NCBI RefSeq assembly: GCF_001447995.1
Contig: NZ_LDPE01000002.1
Span: 434,001 to 498,000 of the forward strand
Source of the DNA: Maribacter dokdonensis DSW-8
GTDB lineage: Bacteria > Bacteroidota > Bacteroidia > Flavobacteriales > Flavobacteriaceae
Length of the DNA stretch: 64,000 bases
Direction of reading: 5' to 3'
The notes beneath the pieces are model-generated. The model saw only the letters and a program-made list of their open reading frames with translations. It ran no database searches and was not told where the DNA came from. Both the position numbers and the translations under genes were made by a program. Each line of letters starts with the position of its first letter. The first letter of the stretch is position 1. Positions 17,931-27,570 of this stretch are shown here, one piece after another.

Positions 17931-20087
17931 TTACTCCTTAAATTCCTTTAAAACAGTTTTATTGGGTAGCTCTGAGTATCCCATATTAAATAGGGTGAAC
18001 CCAAAAATATCGGCATATTGTTCAATGGTTTTGCTAACTGGTGTACCTGCTCCATGACCTGCATTGGTTTCTATACGGATTAAAGTTGGGTTAGACCCTG
18101 CTTGTTTTTCCTGTAGTTCTGCCGCAAACTTAAAACTATGTGCAGGCACTACCCTATCGTCATGATCGCCGGTAGTTACCAAGGTTGCAGGGTATGCAGT
18201 ACCTGCTTTTACATTATGTACAGGGGAGTAGCCTTTTAAATACTGGAACATTTCGTCACTATCTTCTGCGGTACCATAGTCATAGGCCCAACCGGCACCA
18301 GCGGTAAATGTATGATAACGAAGCATATCCATTACACCCACTGCAGGTAGCGCTACCTGCATTAAATCTGGTCTTTGGGTCATTGTTGCGCCAACAAGTA
18401 AACCACCATTAGAGCCGCCACGAATTGCTAAATACTCCTTTGAAGTATAGTTGTTGTCCACTAAATATTCTGCAGCTGCGATAAAGTCATCAAAAACATT
18501 TTGCTTTTTAGTTTTTATTCCCGCATCATGCCATTTTTTGCCATATTCACCACCACCACGTAAATTGGGTACGGCGTAAATTCCACCCTGTTCCATCCAA
18601 ACGGCATTACCGATGCTAAAAGACGGAGTTAAACTAACATTGAATCCACCGTAGGCGTACAGAATAGTCGGATTTTCACCATTAAGTTCGGTTCCTTTTT
18701 TATAGGTAATGATCATTGGTACTTTAGTGCCATCTTTAGAACTATAGAAAACCTGTTCCGAAGTATAGTTCTCAGGATTGAAATCTATATTCGGTTTCCA
18801 ATACAGCTCATATGTACCACTTTCTACATTATATTTAAAAGTTGATCCCGGCGTATTGTAATTGGTAAATGAGAAATACAATTCCTTATCTTCCTTTTCA
18901 CCACCAAAACCACCAACAGAACCAAGACCTGGTAATTCTACTTCACGTATAAGTTTGCCTTCATAATCATACTGAAAAACCTTTGAGATAGCATCAACCA
19001 TGTATTCTGCAAAGAAATAGCCACCACCTGTATTGGGGTTCAATACATTTTCGGTTTCTGGGATAAAATCTACCCAATTTTTAGCTTCGGGGTTACTGGC
19101 ATCTACCGTTACTATTTTTTTATTGGGAGCATTTCTATTGGTTACAATGTATAGTTTTGAACCAACATTGTCAATTACATAGTTGTCAGATTCCGTGTTT
19201 TCAACCATAGGTATCAACAATCCATTTGGATCTTCAAGGTTTCTTATAAACAATTTGTTTCCAGAAGTAGAAACCGATGCACTGATCAATAAGTACTTGT
19301 TGTCCTCAGTAACACTGGCACCAATATAACGATGTTTTTCTGTAGGTGTACCGCCAAAAATAAGTTCATCATTTTTTTGTGGAGTACCCAGTTTATGATA
19401 GTATACTTTATGTTGATCTGTTTTGGCAGAGAGTTCGCTACCTTTTGGTTTGTCATAACTAGAATAGTAAAAACCATCATTTCCTTTCCAAGAAAGTCCG
19501 CTGAATTTTATATCAATTAAGGTATCCTCTACAACCTCTTTGGTTTCGGCATTGAGAATAATAGCTTTTCGCCAATCGCTACCACTTTCTGAAATGAGAT
19601 AGGCAGCTAAAGATCCATCTTTGGTAAAACTTAATCCTGCTAAAGAAGTGGTGCCATCTTCAGAAAAGGTATTGGGGTCTAAAAAAACCTCAGGTTCTTC
19701 ATCTCCTTTAGCCCTATATACAACATATTGATTTTGTAGGCCGTCATTCTTATAGAAATAGGTGTAATCTCCCTTTTTGAACGGAGACCCTAATTTCTCA
19801 TAATTCCATAATTTTTCCAATCGGTTTTTAAGGTCGTTTCTAAATGGAATTTTTTCTAGGTAGCCAAATGTAGTTTTGTTTTGATCTTTTACCCAAGCTT
19901 CTGTCTCTGGGCTTCTATCATCTTCAAGCCAGCGGTATGGATCTTTGACCTCGGTGCCAAAATAAGTGTCTACGGTATCTACTTTTGCGGTAACAGGGTA
20001 ATTCACGATAATGGGTTCTGGTTTAGATTCGTTTTTACAAGAAGAAATTAGCGCAACAGCAAAGAGCGCCGGTATAACATTTTTCAT
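17931..20087 (-). CDS. Prolyl oligopeptidase family serine peptidase (S9A), lipoprotein
   Basis: A 718-residue peptidase that cleaves short proline-containing peptides. A lipoprotein signal with lipobox ISSC (Cys17) places it in the envelope. The N-terminal beta-propeller covers about 70-440 and the alpha/beta-hydrolase domain about 450-700. The triad is intact: Ser559 in RGGSNGGLL, the Asp in GDHDDRVVP (641-648), and His678 in [20 protein letters not shown], a conserved segment before the nucleophile, is present. The length is normal for the family. Confidence 0.93.
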   Translation of the reverse strand: MKNVIPALFAVALISSCKNESKPEPIIVNYPVTAKVDTVDTYFGTEVKDPYRWLEDDRSPETEAWVKDQNKTTFGYLEKIPFRNDLKNRLEKLWNYEKLGSPFKKGDYTYFYKNDGLQNQYVVYRAKGDEEPEVFLDPNTFSEDGTTSLAGLSFTKDGSLAAYLISESGSDWRKAIILNAETKEVVEDTLIDIKFSGLSWKGNDGFYYSSYDKPKGSELSAKTDQHKVYYHKLGTPQKNDELIFGGTPTEKHRYIGASVTEDNKYLLISASVSTSGNKLFIRNLEDPNGLLIPMVENTESDNYVIDNVGSKLYIVTNRNAPNKKIVTVDASNPEAKNWVDFIPETENVLNPNTGGGYFFAEYMVDAISKVFQYDYEGKLIREVELPGLGSVGGFGGEKEDKELYFSFTNYNTPGSTFKYNVESGTYELYWKPNIDFNPENYTSEQVFYSSKDGTKVPMIITYKKGTELNGENPTILYAYGGFNVSLTPSFSIGNAVWMEQGGIYAVPNLRGGGEYGKKWHDAGIKTKKQNVFDDFIAAAEYLVDNNYTSKEYLAIRGGSNGGLLVGATMTQRPDLMQVALPAVGVMDMLRYHTFTAGAGWAYDYGTAEDSDEMFQYLKGYSPVHNVKAGTAYPATLVTTGDHDDRVVPAHSFKFAAELQEKQAGSNPTLIRIETNAGHGAGTPVSKTIEQYADIFGFTLFNMGYSELPNKTVLKEFKE

Positions 20088-20116
20088 GTGTAGTTCAGTT
20101 TGTACTAAAATACCAT

Positions 20117-20154
20117 AAAAAAACCTTCAAAACTGTGAAGTTTTGAAGGTTTTA
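20117..20154 (-). terminator. Terminator after asd
   Basis: AAAACCTTCAAAACT paired with AGTTTTGAAGGTTTT around a loop of about four bases; on the minus strand it is followed by a T run. It lies between asd and the oligopeptidase gene. Confidence 0.85.
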
Positions 20155-20172
20155 ACGTTCTAAGGGTATAAA

Positions 20173-21162
20173 TTAAACTAAGCCTTTTTCTACTAAATAT
20201 TCAGAAATTTGAACAGCGTTTGTTGCGGCACCTTTTCTAAGATTATCTGCTACGATCCACATATTCAAAGTGTTTCTTTGAGTTTCATCTCTACGTAAAC
20301 GCCCAACGAATACCTCATCTTTGTCATGAGCATAAATTGGCATTGGGTAGGTATTGGTATCTGGGTTGTCTTGTACCGTAACACCTGGCATTTCGTTCAA
20401 TAATTGGCGCACCTCGTTTAATTCAAAATCATTTTCAAATTCCACGTTTACAGATTCTGAGTGCCCACCTGCCGTAGGAATACGAACAGCGGTTGCACTA
20501 ACTGAGAATGTACGGTCATCAAGAATCTTCTGTGGCTCACGGGCCAGTTTCATTTCTTCTTTTGTATAACCATTTTCTAAGAACACATCGCAATGGGGCA
20601 GGGCATTTCTACCAATAGGATAAGGGTATGCCATTTCGCCCTGAACACCGGCAATTTCATTCTCCAGCTGTTTAACTGCTTTTACCCCCGTACCAGAAAC
20701 AGACTGGTAGGTTGAAACGACCACACGTTTCATTTTATATTTTTTATGTAATGGGTGTAACGCCATGACCAATTGTATGGTAGAACAGTTGGGGTTGGCT
20801 ATAATTTTATCTTCAGCGCTAAGCTCATGGGCATTGATTTCTGGAACCACTAATTTTTTTGTAGGGTCCATTCTCCATGCTGAAGAATTATCTACGACCG
20901 TAGTACCAACTTCGGCAAATTTTGGAGCCCATTCTAAAGAAGTGTCGCCACCGGCAGAAAATATGGCAATATTGGGTCTTGCAGCTACAGCATCTGCTAA
21001 GCCTATAACCGTATATTCATTTCCTTTAAAGGTCATTTTCTTACCTACGGAACGCTCAGAGGCAACCAATAATAATTCCGTTAACGGAAAATTACGTTCT
21101 GCCAATACTTTCAACATTACATCGCCTACCATGCCTGTGGCACCAATAACAGCTACTTTCAT
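20173..21162 (-). CDS. asd: Aspartate-semialdehyde dehydrogenase
   Basis: A 329-residue enzyme making aspartate semialdehyde for lysine/diaminopimelate, threonine and methionine synthesis. The NADP-binding loop VIGATGMVG is at 5-13 and the catalytic Cys126 lies in ANPNCSTIQ. The later active-site histidine is in RIPTAGGHSES. I start it at the ATG at 21162 (MKVAVIGATG); the frame is open for nine more codons, but a strong promoter at 21187-21216 would place the RNA start near 21180, below the upstream start. Confidence 0.95.
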   Translation of the reverse strand: MKVAVIGATGMVGDVMLKVLAERNFPLTELLLVASERSVGKKMTFKGNEYTVIGLADAVAARPNIAIFSAGGDTSLEWAPKFAEVGTTVVDNSSAWRMDPTKKLVVPEINAHELSAEDKIIANPNCSTIQLVMALHPLHKKYKMKRVVVSTYQSVSGTGVKAVKQLENEIAGVQGEMAYPYPIGRNALPHCDVFLENGYTKEEMKLAREPQKILDDRTFSVSATAVRIPTAGGHSESVNVEFENDFELNEVRQLLNEMPGVTVQDNPDTNTYPMPIYAHDKDEVFVGRLRRDETQRNTLNMWIVADNLRKGAATNAVQISEYLVEKGLV

Positions 21163-21186
21163 TTGTGAAACAATTATATTAAGCGG

Positions 21187-21216
21187 CAAAAATACGTATT
21201 ACAAGTACTTGCACAA
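21187..21216 (-). promoter_or_regulatory. Promoter of asd
   Basis: On the minus strand: TTG (21216-21214), a 19-bp spacer, and TATTTTTG (21194-21187), an exact TAnnTTTG match. The leader would be about 18 nt. It decides the asd start codon in favour of 21162. Confidence 0.7.
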
Positions 21217-21299
21217 GCAAAAAAGAAAAGAATAATCAAAATATAACAAAATGTTTTATTTGTAACAATTAATTAGTAGAGTGGACTTGGATAGTGGAT

Positions 21300-21344
21300 A
21301 AAAAAAGAACCGTCAATGTTGTTAGCGAAACAACGTTGACGGTT
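21300..21344 (-). terminator. Terminator after mscL
   Basis: AACCGTCAATGTTGTT pairs with AACAACGTTGACGGTT (one G-T pair) over a short loop; on the minus strand the stem is followed by C and a T run. Confidence 0.85.
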
Positions 21345-21399
21345 TAAATTAAAATAGGTTGCAGTGCAACGGTTCCCTTTTCCAAGGGTATATCTTAAA

Positions 21400-21807
21400 T
21401 TATTTTTTTAAAGCATCTCTAATCTCTACCAGTAATTCTTCAGCAGTAGGTCCTTTTGGAGCCTCTTCAACTGGAGCAGGAGGAGTTTTAGTTTTGTTGT
21501 AAGCTTTAACAATGATAAATAATACAAAACCAACGATAACCAAGTTGATGATAGCATTGATCCACTTACCGTAAAGAATAGCATTCTCTGGTTTGGTCAC
21601 TGATCCATCGGCAGCAACAACAGCTTCATCCAATACAACTTTCATATCGGCGAAATCAAGTCCACCACTAAAATGACCAACAATTGGCATCATTACATCG
21701 CTAACGAAACCGCTAACAACTAATCCCATAGCGCCTGCAAGTAATACGGCTACGGCTAAATCTATGACATTACCTGTCATAATAAACTCCTTAAATTCTT
21801 TTAACAT
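21400..21807 (-). CDS. mscL: Large-conductance mechanosensitive channel
   Basis: A 135-residue pentameric channel subunit that releases solutes on hypo-osmotic shock. It opens MLKEFKEFIMTGNVIDLAVAVLLAGAMG, the amphipathic helix and first membrane helix (pore-lining), followed by FVSDVMMPIVG, a periplasmic loop (about 45-75), the second membrane helix (about 78-100), and a cytoplasmic helix bundle at the C-terminus. The length is standard. Confidence 0.95.
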   Translation of the reverse strand: MLKEFKEFIMTGNVIDLAVAVLLAGAMGLVVSGFVSDVMMPIVGHFSGGLDFADMKVVLDEAVVAADGSVTKPENAILYGKWINAIINLVIVGFVLFIIVKAYNKTKTPPAPVEEAPKGPTAEELLVEIRDALKK

Positions 21808-21891
21808 GTTCTATTGTTTTTATTAATGGTTAAATATAATAAGTGAGGCAATTTACAAAAAAAAGCGATTCCTTAAATAAATGTTAACAAA

Positions 21892-22998
21892 TCAGTGAAC
21901 GATTATTCTTTTAATTCGCTGTGAAAGACCTGTTAAAAGTTCATATGAAATGGTTTGTGCGGTTTCGGCAAATTCGTTTGCCGGTAAGGGTTTTCCAAAA
22001 ATAATAACCTCATCGCCCTCATCGCATGCAATAGAAGTAACATCTATCATAATCATATCCATGCAAACATTACCTATTATTGGAGCCAATTGACCGTTAA
22101 CGCTTACAAAAGTTTTACCATGACCGTATTCTCTACCTATACCATCTGCATGCCCTATGGGTAAAGTTGCGGTAATTCTTTTGGAATTGGAGGTATATTT
22201 TCTGTTATAACCCACAGACTCACCTTCAGAAATAACGTGTTTTTGGGCAATTATGGTTTTTAAGGTCATTACGGGTTGTAACGTAGCGTCAACTTCTGGT
22301 TCGTTTCCGTAACCATATAAGCCAATTCCACTTCGCACCATATTGTACTGCGCTTCTGGGTAATTTATAATACCCGAAGTATTTAATACATGTTTAATCG
22401 GTTTATCCTTAAAAAGTTGGTCCACCTGCTGGCAAATGTTCTTAAATCGTTGTAATTGCAAATTGGTGAACGCTCTTTCATCATGATCTTCGGTTGCTGC
22501 CAAATGTGATAATACCGCCACAATTTTAATGGCTTTTTGTTGTTCAACAAGACTTGCAATTATGGGCAATTCATCTGCAGAAAACCCTAATCGGTTTAGT
22601 CCAGTATTAAATTTTAAATGTACGGGGTAGTCTACGATGTTCATAGCATTTGCCGTAGCAATAAAATCGGTCAAAATAGATTGCGAATATATGCTAGGCT
22701 CTAACCGGTGTTCAATTAGACTTGTAAAATGTACTTTTTGTGGGTGTAAAACCAAAATGGGTGCGGTAATACCACCTTCTCTAAGGGTAATGCCTTCGTT
22801 AACATATGCAACTGCAAAATAATCTGTACCCAACTCTTGTAAGTGTTTGGCAATAGCGACCGAATCGCTACCATAGGCATATGCCTTTACGACCGCCATA
22901 AATTTGGTTTCGGGCTTTATTTTTGATCGGAGTACATTGTAATTATGACCAAGTGCTTTTAGGTCGATCTCTAAAACGGTCTCTTCTGCCTTAGCCAT
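21892..22998 (-). CDS. alr: Alanine racemase
   Basis: A 368-residue PLP enzyme that makes D-alanine for peptidoglycan. The PLP lysine is Lys38 in VVKAYAYG, and the second-domain tyrosine lies in the GYNRKYTS segment. NVCMDMIMIDV, the conserved segment in the C-terminal beta domain, is present. Its start overlaps the tdk stop by 8 bp, so tdk and alr form an operon. Confidence 0.95.
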   Translation of the reverse strand: MAKAEETVLEIDLKALGHNYNVLRSKIKPETKFMAVVKAYAYGSDSVAIAKHLQELGTDYFAVAYVNEGITLREGGITAPILVLHPQKVHFTSLIEHRLEPSIYSQSILTDFIATANAMNIVDYPVHLKFNTGLNRLGFSADELPIIASLVEQQKAIKIVAVLSHLAATEDHDERAFTNLQLQRFKNICQQVDQLFKDKPIKHVLNTSGIINYPEAQYNMVRSGIGLYGYGNEPEVDATLQPVMTLKTIIAQKHVISEGESVGYNRKYTSNSKRITATLPIGHADGIGREYGHGKTFVSVNGQLAPIIGNVCMDMIMIDVTSIACDEGDEVIIFGKPLPANEFAETAQTISYELLTGLSQRIKRIIVH

Positions 22999-23635
22999 TT
23001 TCGCTTTTTTTGATCGTATTTACCTCTTCGGAATTTACATCGATCGTTTTCACTTTCTCTTTAAGCATGGCTTTATAATAAGCGCCACGGCTTAAGGGTT
23101 CATATTCATTAACCTCACCTAGCATCACCAATTTATCGTTGCTCGATTTTCTAAAACTGTAGTTGGCCAAATTACCGGTACGTGTACAAATGGCGTGTAC
23201 TTTGGTAACATATTCTGCAGTGGCCATAAGCGCAGGCATAGGTCCAAAAGGTTTTCCTTTAAAATCCATATCCAGACCTGCAACAATAACCCTTACCCCT
23301 TTATTGGCAAGGTCGTTGCAAACGGTAACTATTTCATCATCAAAGAATTGAGCTTCATCAATGCCTATAACATCACAAGTGTCTGCCAAAATACGAATGT
23401 TGGCTGCCGCGGGTACCGGAGTAGACCTAATTTCATTTGCATCGTGCGATACCACCATTTCATCATCATAACGGGTATCAACCATTGGCTTAAAGATTTC
23501 AACCTTTAATTTGGCAAATTGGGCACGTTTAAGTCTACGGATCAGTTCTTCTGTCTTTCCAGAAAACATAGACCCGGCAATGACTTCTATCCAGCCGAAT
23601 TGTTCTTTATGATTAACTGTGTTTTCAAGAAACAT
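22991..23635 (-). CDS. tdk: Thymidine kinase (type II)
   Basis: A 214-residue kinase of the thymidine salvage pathway. The P-loop GSMFSGKTEE is at 21-30, and the lasso-like C-terminal region contains the zinc-type cysteine positions (HAICTRTGNLANY), although only part of the usual four-Cys set is visible. The DEAQFFD segment holds the catalytic acid. It overlaps alr by 8 bp. Confidence 0.94.
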   Translation of the reverse strand: MFLENTVNHKEQFGWIEVIAGSMFSGKTEELIRRLKRAQFAKLKVEIFKPMVDTRYDDEMVVSHDANEIRSTPVPAAANIRILADTCDVIGIDEAQFFDDEIVTVCNDLANKGVRVIVAGLDMDFKGKPFGPMPALMATAEYVTKVHAICTRTGNLANYSFRKSSNDKLVMLGEVNEYEPLSRGAYYKAMLKEKVKTIDVNSEEVNTIKKSENG

Positions 23636-23739
23636 TTTGTAATTTTAGACGAAAATAAGTGGATTTTCGTTTATTCTTTAAAGATGATAAAGGTATTTAA
23701 AAATCCTGCTATTTAGGTCTTGACCTTAAAAATTGTACT

Positions 23740-24432
23740 ATGAAAAACAAGTTGAAACTGGAATTGAGAAAGTTATCTACAGAAATTTTGACTGCGGAGA
23801 ACTTAGATGATGTTACAAGTTTGTATGAGATTTCTAAGAACTTGTATGAAAAATTAGCAGTATTAAAATTCATTGAGGTAGAGCTCAATGACATGGAAGT
23901 AGATGTTTCTAAAAATGCGATAGCGGCAAAATTTGAGGAAATGGCAAATGCCGTTTTGGATTCTAATAAATCTGTACCGGAAAGTAATCCACATGAAGAG
24001 GATATTATTCAATACCCAGGTATGGATACCATTAAAGGTTTTGTTTCTGAAATGCCCAGCACAGATGAATTAGAAGATGTTTTGACAGAATTTATGTCAA
24101 AGCCCGATTTAATGAAGAATGACAAAGAATTGTTCACCCCTACAAAAGCAGATCTAAAGCAGGCCGAAGCATTACCAAAGTCGCTTAATGATCGCTTGGC
24201 AAAAAGTAATGTAAAGGTAGATTTAAATGATCGCTTGGCTTTTGTAAAGCATTTGTTCAATGATAGTATGGAAGATTATAACCGTGTGTTGTCGCAATTG
24301 AATACTATTGATACTGAAGAAAGGTCAATTGCGTTTATAAAGAATATGGTGAAACCTGATTACAATAATTGGGTAGGAAAAGAAGCGTTTGAAGAACGAT
24401 TCATAGAATTGGTTTCTCGTAGATTTTCTTAA
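23740..24432 (+). CDS. Conserved hypothetical protein of Bacteroidota
   Basis: A 230-residue, acidic, mostly helical, cytoplasmic protein without signal peptide or membrane segment. Helical N-terminus (1-75) is followed by a low-complexity linker (about 85-140) and a helical C-terminal half with NDRLAFVKHLFNDSMEDYNRVLSQLNT, ending in VSRRFS. Proteins of this pattern are common in flavobacteria and have no assigned function. It is followed by a terminator and then rsmI. Confidence 0.75.
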   Translation: MKNKLKLELRKLSTEILTAENLDDVTSLYEISKNLYEKLAVLKFIEVELNDMEVDVSKNAIAAKFEEMANAVLDSNKSVPESNPHEEDIIQYPGMDTIKGFVSEMPSTDELEDVLTEFMSKPDLMKNDKELFTPTKADLKQAEALPKSLNDRLAKSNVKVDLNDRLAFVKHLFNDSMEDYNRVLSQLNTIDTEERSIAFIKNMVKPDYNNWVGKEAFEERFIELVSRRFS

Positions 24433-24457
24433 GAGTTATAAAACTAAATATCATAGA

Positions 24458-24481
24458 CCCAGCACTTGTGTTGGGGTTTTT
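24458..24481 (+). terminator. Terminator after the conserved hypothetical gene
   Basis: CCCAGC/GTTGGG stem with one G-T pair and a 6-nt loop, followed by TTTTT. Confidence 0.75.
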
Positions 24482-24589
24482 ATACGATAATCAAGAGTTG
24501 AATCAAATCTACGCTTGCATCTAAATCTAAATTAAATTTTCAATACAATGCTTCGAGGTCGTGCCTTGAGGTTGTTCACTTTAAAACGA

Positions 24590-25261
24590 ATGGGAAAGCT
24601 GTATTTAGTGCCAACACCTATAGGAAACTTAGAAGACATGACCTTAAGGGCCATACGGGTTCTTAAAGAGGTAGATTTGATTCTGGCGGAAGATACCCGT
24701 ACCAGTGGAAAGCTCTTGCATCATTTTGAAATTGGTACACCAATGAAGAGTCACCATATGCATAATGAGCATAAAATGGTCGATTTTTTAGTGGGAAAAC
24801 TAAAAGTAGGGGAGCATATTGCATTGATTTCCGATGCTGGCACGCCGGCAATTTCAGATCCTGGATTTTTATTGACCCGTGCCTGTGTAGAAGCAGGTAT
24901 TGAGGTAGAATGCTTACCGGGAGCCACGGCTTTTGTACCTGCATTGGTCAACAGTGGTTTGCCAAATGACAAATTTGTTTTTGAAGGATTTCTTCCGGTA
25001 AAGAAAGGAAGGCAAACACGTTTAAAGTTATTGGCAGAAGAACCACGCACCATTATCTTTTATGAATCTCCACATAAACTTGTAAAGACATTAGGAAATT
25101 TTGTTGAATATTTCGGTGCAGAAAGACCGGTTTCCGTATCAAGGGAATTAACTAAGTTGTACGAAGAAACCGTTCGTGGAACTGCCGAAGAAGTTTTAAA
25201 TCATTTTACGGAAAAACCGCCAAAAGGTGAGATTGTTATTATTGTTGGGGGGAATAAATAA
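24590..25261 (+). CDS. rsmI: 16S rRNA (cytidine(1402)-2'-O)-methyltransferase
   Basis: A 223-residue SAM-dependent methyltransferase of the tetrapyrrole-methylase fold that methylates C1402 in the decoding centre. It begins MGKLYLVPTPIGNLEDMTLRAI and includes LAEDTRTSGKLL, LISDAGTPAISDPG and GFLPVKKGRQ, all family landmarks. I start at the ATG at 24590; an in-frame ATG at 24548 would add 14 residues that the family lacks. Confidence 0.95.
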   Translation: MGKLYLVPTPIGNLEDMTLRAIRVLKEVDLILAEDTRTSGKLLHHFEIGTPMKSHHMHNEHKMVDFLVGKLKVGEHIALISDAGTPAISDPGFLLTRACVEAGIEVECLPGATAFVPALVNSGLPNDKFVFEGFLPVKKGRQTRLKLLAEEPRTIIFYESPHKLVKTLGNFVEYFGAERPVSVSRELTKLYEETVRGTAEEVLNHFTEKPPKGEIVIIVGGNK

Positions 25262-25277
25262 TAGTTTTACACTTAAA

Positions 25278-26819
25278 TTAAAGTGAATTTAAATCTACAT
25301 ATTCTACAACAATTTTAGAATTTGAAATATTTTCTACAGCAATATATAAAGTATCGTTAACAATAGTTAAGCCTTCAATATCCACCAAACTCGGATCTAT
25401 ACTTTCAAAATTGATAGAGGTTTCTATAAAAGAATTTGTTTCTACATTTAAGACACCAAAAAAGAAGTTTGGCTCATTCTCCACAAAAGGTAATTTACCT
25501 GAAACAAAGATTAGATTCTCATATCTGCAAGCTGTAGTTTCAAATATTCCTTTAGGTAAATCAAAATAATCTAAAGAGCCATTATCCAAGTTGTATTTAA
25601 AACCGGTTTTAATTAATTCATATGGATTTGAGTTCTCAACTAATCCGCCAAAAACATATAAATCAGAATCAACTATTTCTCCTTCTGCAATAGTCCTTGA
25701 TTCCTCTATGGTAAAAACATCTTGTAAATCATAAGTGCTGTTGTTTAAACTTCGAATTTTGAAAGGAACTTTTGGATTGTCTAGAACAGTTAAATCTCCT
25801 CCAAGTAAATACACTTGAGAATCAACGGCTGCAGAACCAGCTCTTGATAAATTAGAAGCATATGGGTAGGTACTAATTTCAGAATCCAATGTATTTTTCA
25901 TTGTTGATACTCGTCCTGAACCCACAACCACTAATTGATCATCAATTAAATGTAATCTGCTTGAGGTAAATTCGGAACCAGTATACGTTATTTCGGTAGA
26001 ATCCAGAACCTGCGAATTAATATCATATTTGTAGACCCTTCTAACTCTTGGGTAACTGCTATCATCACGGTAAGATAGATATAAACTGTTGGTGTTATTG
26101 CTCCCTACAAATCCAGTAGTTTTACCATAGCTGGTAATATTGTTGAAATTTGCAAATGATTTAAAGTTAATGTTAGTGGGAGCTATTTTATAATCGTCAC
26201 TAGTTTTTTGGACCAATGAAACCATTAATTTGGAATTAGTGGCTTCATCAACTATAATTTCACCGGAAATTGTATTTTCAGTGTCCTTAATCAGTGTGAA
26301 ATCTGGATGTACTATTTCTATATTATCATTAATAATAAAGTCAAGCTCCACAGGCGACGAATAATTATCATTCGCGATTGATGAATTTGCATCAGCAATA
26401 TGGTTTATACCTTTTCTCTTTTTCCAGGTTAAAATACCTGATACTTCATCGGAAGAATTAGAAGACGTAAAAATAAATTCATCATCCAAAATGTTGCTAT
26501 TAGCGGTAACATCTAATGTCCCCGTAGCATTAACTAATGAAGCGCTTGAAATGTGCCAAGTCTTTTTTACTCCATTGTTTAATGTATTCTCAATTAAAAG
26601 CTGAAGTAAATCATTCTTTGATTGCAATATTTCTTGCTCTGATGGTCCTTCTGGTAAAGGTTCTACAATTTCTTCTTCCGGTTCTTCGACCTCCTCGGTT
26701 ATTTGATCATCATCATTATCAATAACGATGTCCTCATTTGAAGAGCAGGCTATAATAAAGATAAACAAGAATGAAAATGTGAATTTAATCGAAGATAACC
26801 TTAGGAGTCTATTGCTCAT
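25278..26819 (-). CDS. Kelch-like beta-propeller lipoprotein
   Basis: A 513-residue secreted lipoprotein (start at 26819, lipobox IIACS). The N-terminus is followed by an acidic, proline-rich linker, and a first domain (about 60-220) that resembles a small beta-sandwich. From about 240 there are repeats containing the kelch-type pattern of a hydrophobic strand then a Gly-Gly, such as QVYLLGGDL and DLYVFGGLV. These would form a beta-propeller used for protein or sugar binding. The longer open frame to 26918 has no signal peptide and is less likely. No partner gene is adjacent. Confidence 0.65.
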   Translation of the reverse strand: MSNRLLRLSSIKFTFSFLFIFIIACSSNEDIVIDNDDDQITEEVEEPEEEIVEPLPEGPSEQEILQSKNDLLQLLIENTLNNGVKKTWHISSASLVNATGTLDVTANSNILDDEFIFTSSNSSDEVSGILTWKKRKGINHIADANSSIANDNYSSPVELDFIINDNIEIVHPDFTLIKDTENTISGEIIVDEATNSKLMVSLVQKTSDDYKIAPTNINFKSFANFNNITSYGKTTGFVGSNNTNSLYLSYRDDSSYPRVRRVYKYDINSQVLDSTEITYTGSEFTSSRLHLIDDQLVVVGSGRVSTMKNTLDSEISTYPYASNLSRAGSAAVDSQVYLLGGDLTVLDNPKVPFKIRSLNNSTYDLQDVFTIEESRTIAEGEIVDSDLYVFGGLVENSNPYELIKTGFKYNLDNGSLDYFDLPKGIFETTACRYENLIFVSGKLPFVENEPNFFFGVLNVETNSFIETSINFESIDPSLVDIEGLTIVNDTLYIAVENISNSKIVVEYVDLNSL

Positions 26820-26991
26820 ATTATAAATGCAAAAGGGTTTGTATATTGAAATATAACGTTTCTTTTCTGATTTTCTGATACTCATAAAACGCTGTTCACC
26901 CAAATCATTCAAAATCAATAGCCCTAAGTGTTAATTTGGAGAAATAAATAAGAAATTTTCAAAATGAGAATTACCTTTACTCCAGTTTAGC

Positions 26992-27363
26992 ATGAAAAAA
27001 ATTCTCACATATACCTTTATCCTTCTTTACCTCACTGCAATGGTAAAGCCGGTATTGCCTGTGTTAGAGTATGTGTTAAATCAAGATTATATTGCTGAAG
27101 TACTGTGTATCAATAAAGACAAGCCCATGCTTAATTGTGATGGTAAATGTTACTTGGCACAAATGATTAAAGAGCAACAAGAAAAAGATCATCAAGATAT
27201 ACCTTCTGCCGATCTTCGCGAATATCCTATTGGCTTTGTAAATATTCTTGATGTTGATTTTGAAAGTGTATTGATCAAAACAGCATTGGATTCAATGCAC
27301 CCTAACTTGAACGAACAACAGTTTATATCTACTGTTTTTCGTCCACCAAATTTCATCTCCTAA
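26992..27363 (+). CDS. Small membrane-anchored/exported Cys-containing protein
   Basis: A 123-residue protein with an N-terminal hydrophobic segment (3-24) and a short mature part with a Cys triad, VLCINKDKPMLNCDGKCYLA (Cys38, Cys48, Cys52). Two of these form a CxxxC site that could bind metal. I do not know a named family. It comes first in front of the MbnP-type copper genes, separated by about 205 bp, and is likely to be related to metal handling by position. Confidence 0.6.
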   Translation: MKKILTYTFILLYLTAMVKPVLPVLEYVLNQDYIAEVLCINKDKPMLNCDGKCYLAQMIKEQQEKDHQDIPSADLREYPIGFVNILDVDFESVLIKTALDSMHPNLNEQQFISTVFRPPNFIS

Positions 27364-27476
27364 ATAGCATTGTAGATTAGGCAAGCTTATTTAAAGTGAT
27401 GCCCAGCTATGTGTTATTACCACGGCTCAAATCCTGAAGTCGGGGGTAACTGATCAATTATTTTATTTAAAAATAT

Positions 27477-27494
27477 CTTATGCCTGTGCATAAG
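27477..27494 (+). other. Hairpin in the leader region of the MbnP gene
   Basis: CTTATGC, loop CTGT, GCATAAG: a perfect 7-bp stem in the 205-bp gap between the Cys-containing gene and the MbnP gene. It is not followed by a T run. A looser GTTA...TAAC pairing lies just upstream (27414-27450). Function is not clear; no known riboswitch was recognised. Confidence 0.45.
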
Positions 27495-27570
27495 GTGAAA
27501 CCATTACAATGACAAGAATGTAACAAGCCAGTTTTACATGGCTTCTGCATTCACAATAATATATCAACAG

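Noticed and set aside
26992..27570. Cobalamin or other riboswitch before the MbnP gene
   Set aside because: No B12-box or other known aptamer core was recognised; only simple hairpins are seen.
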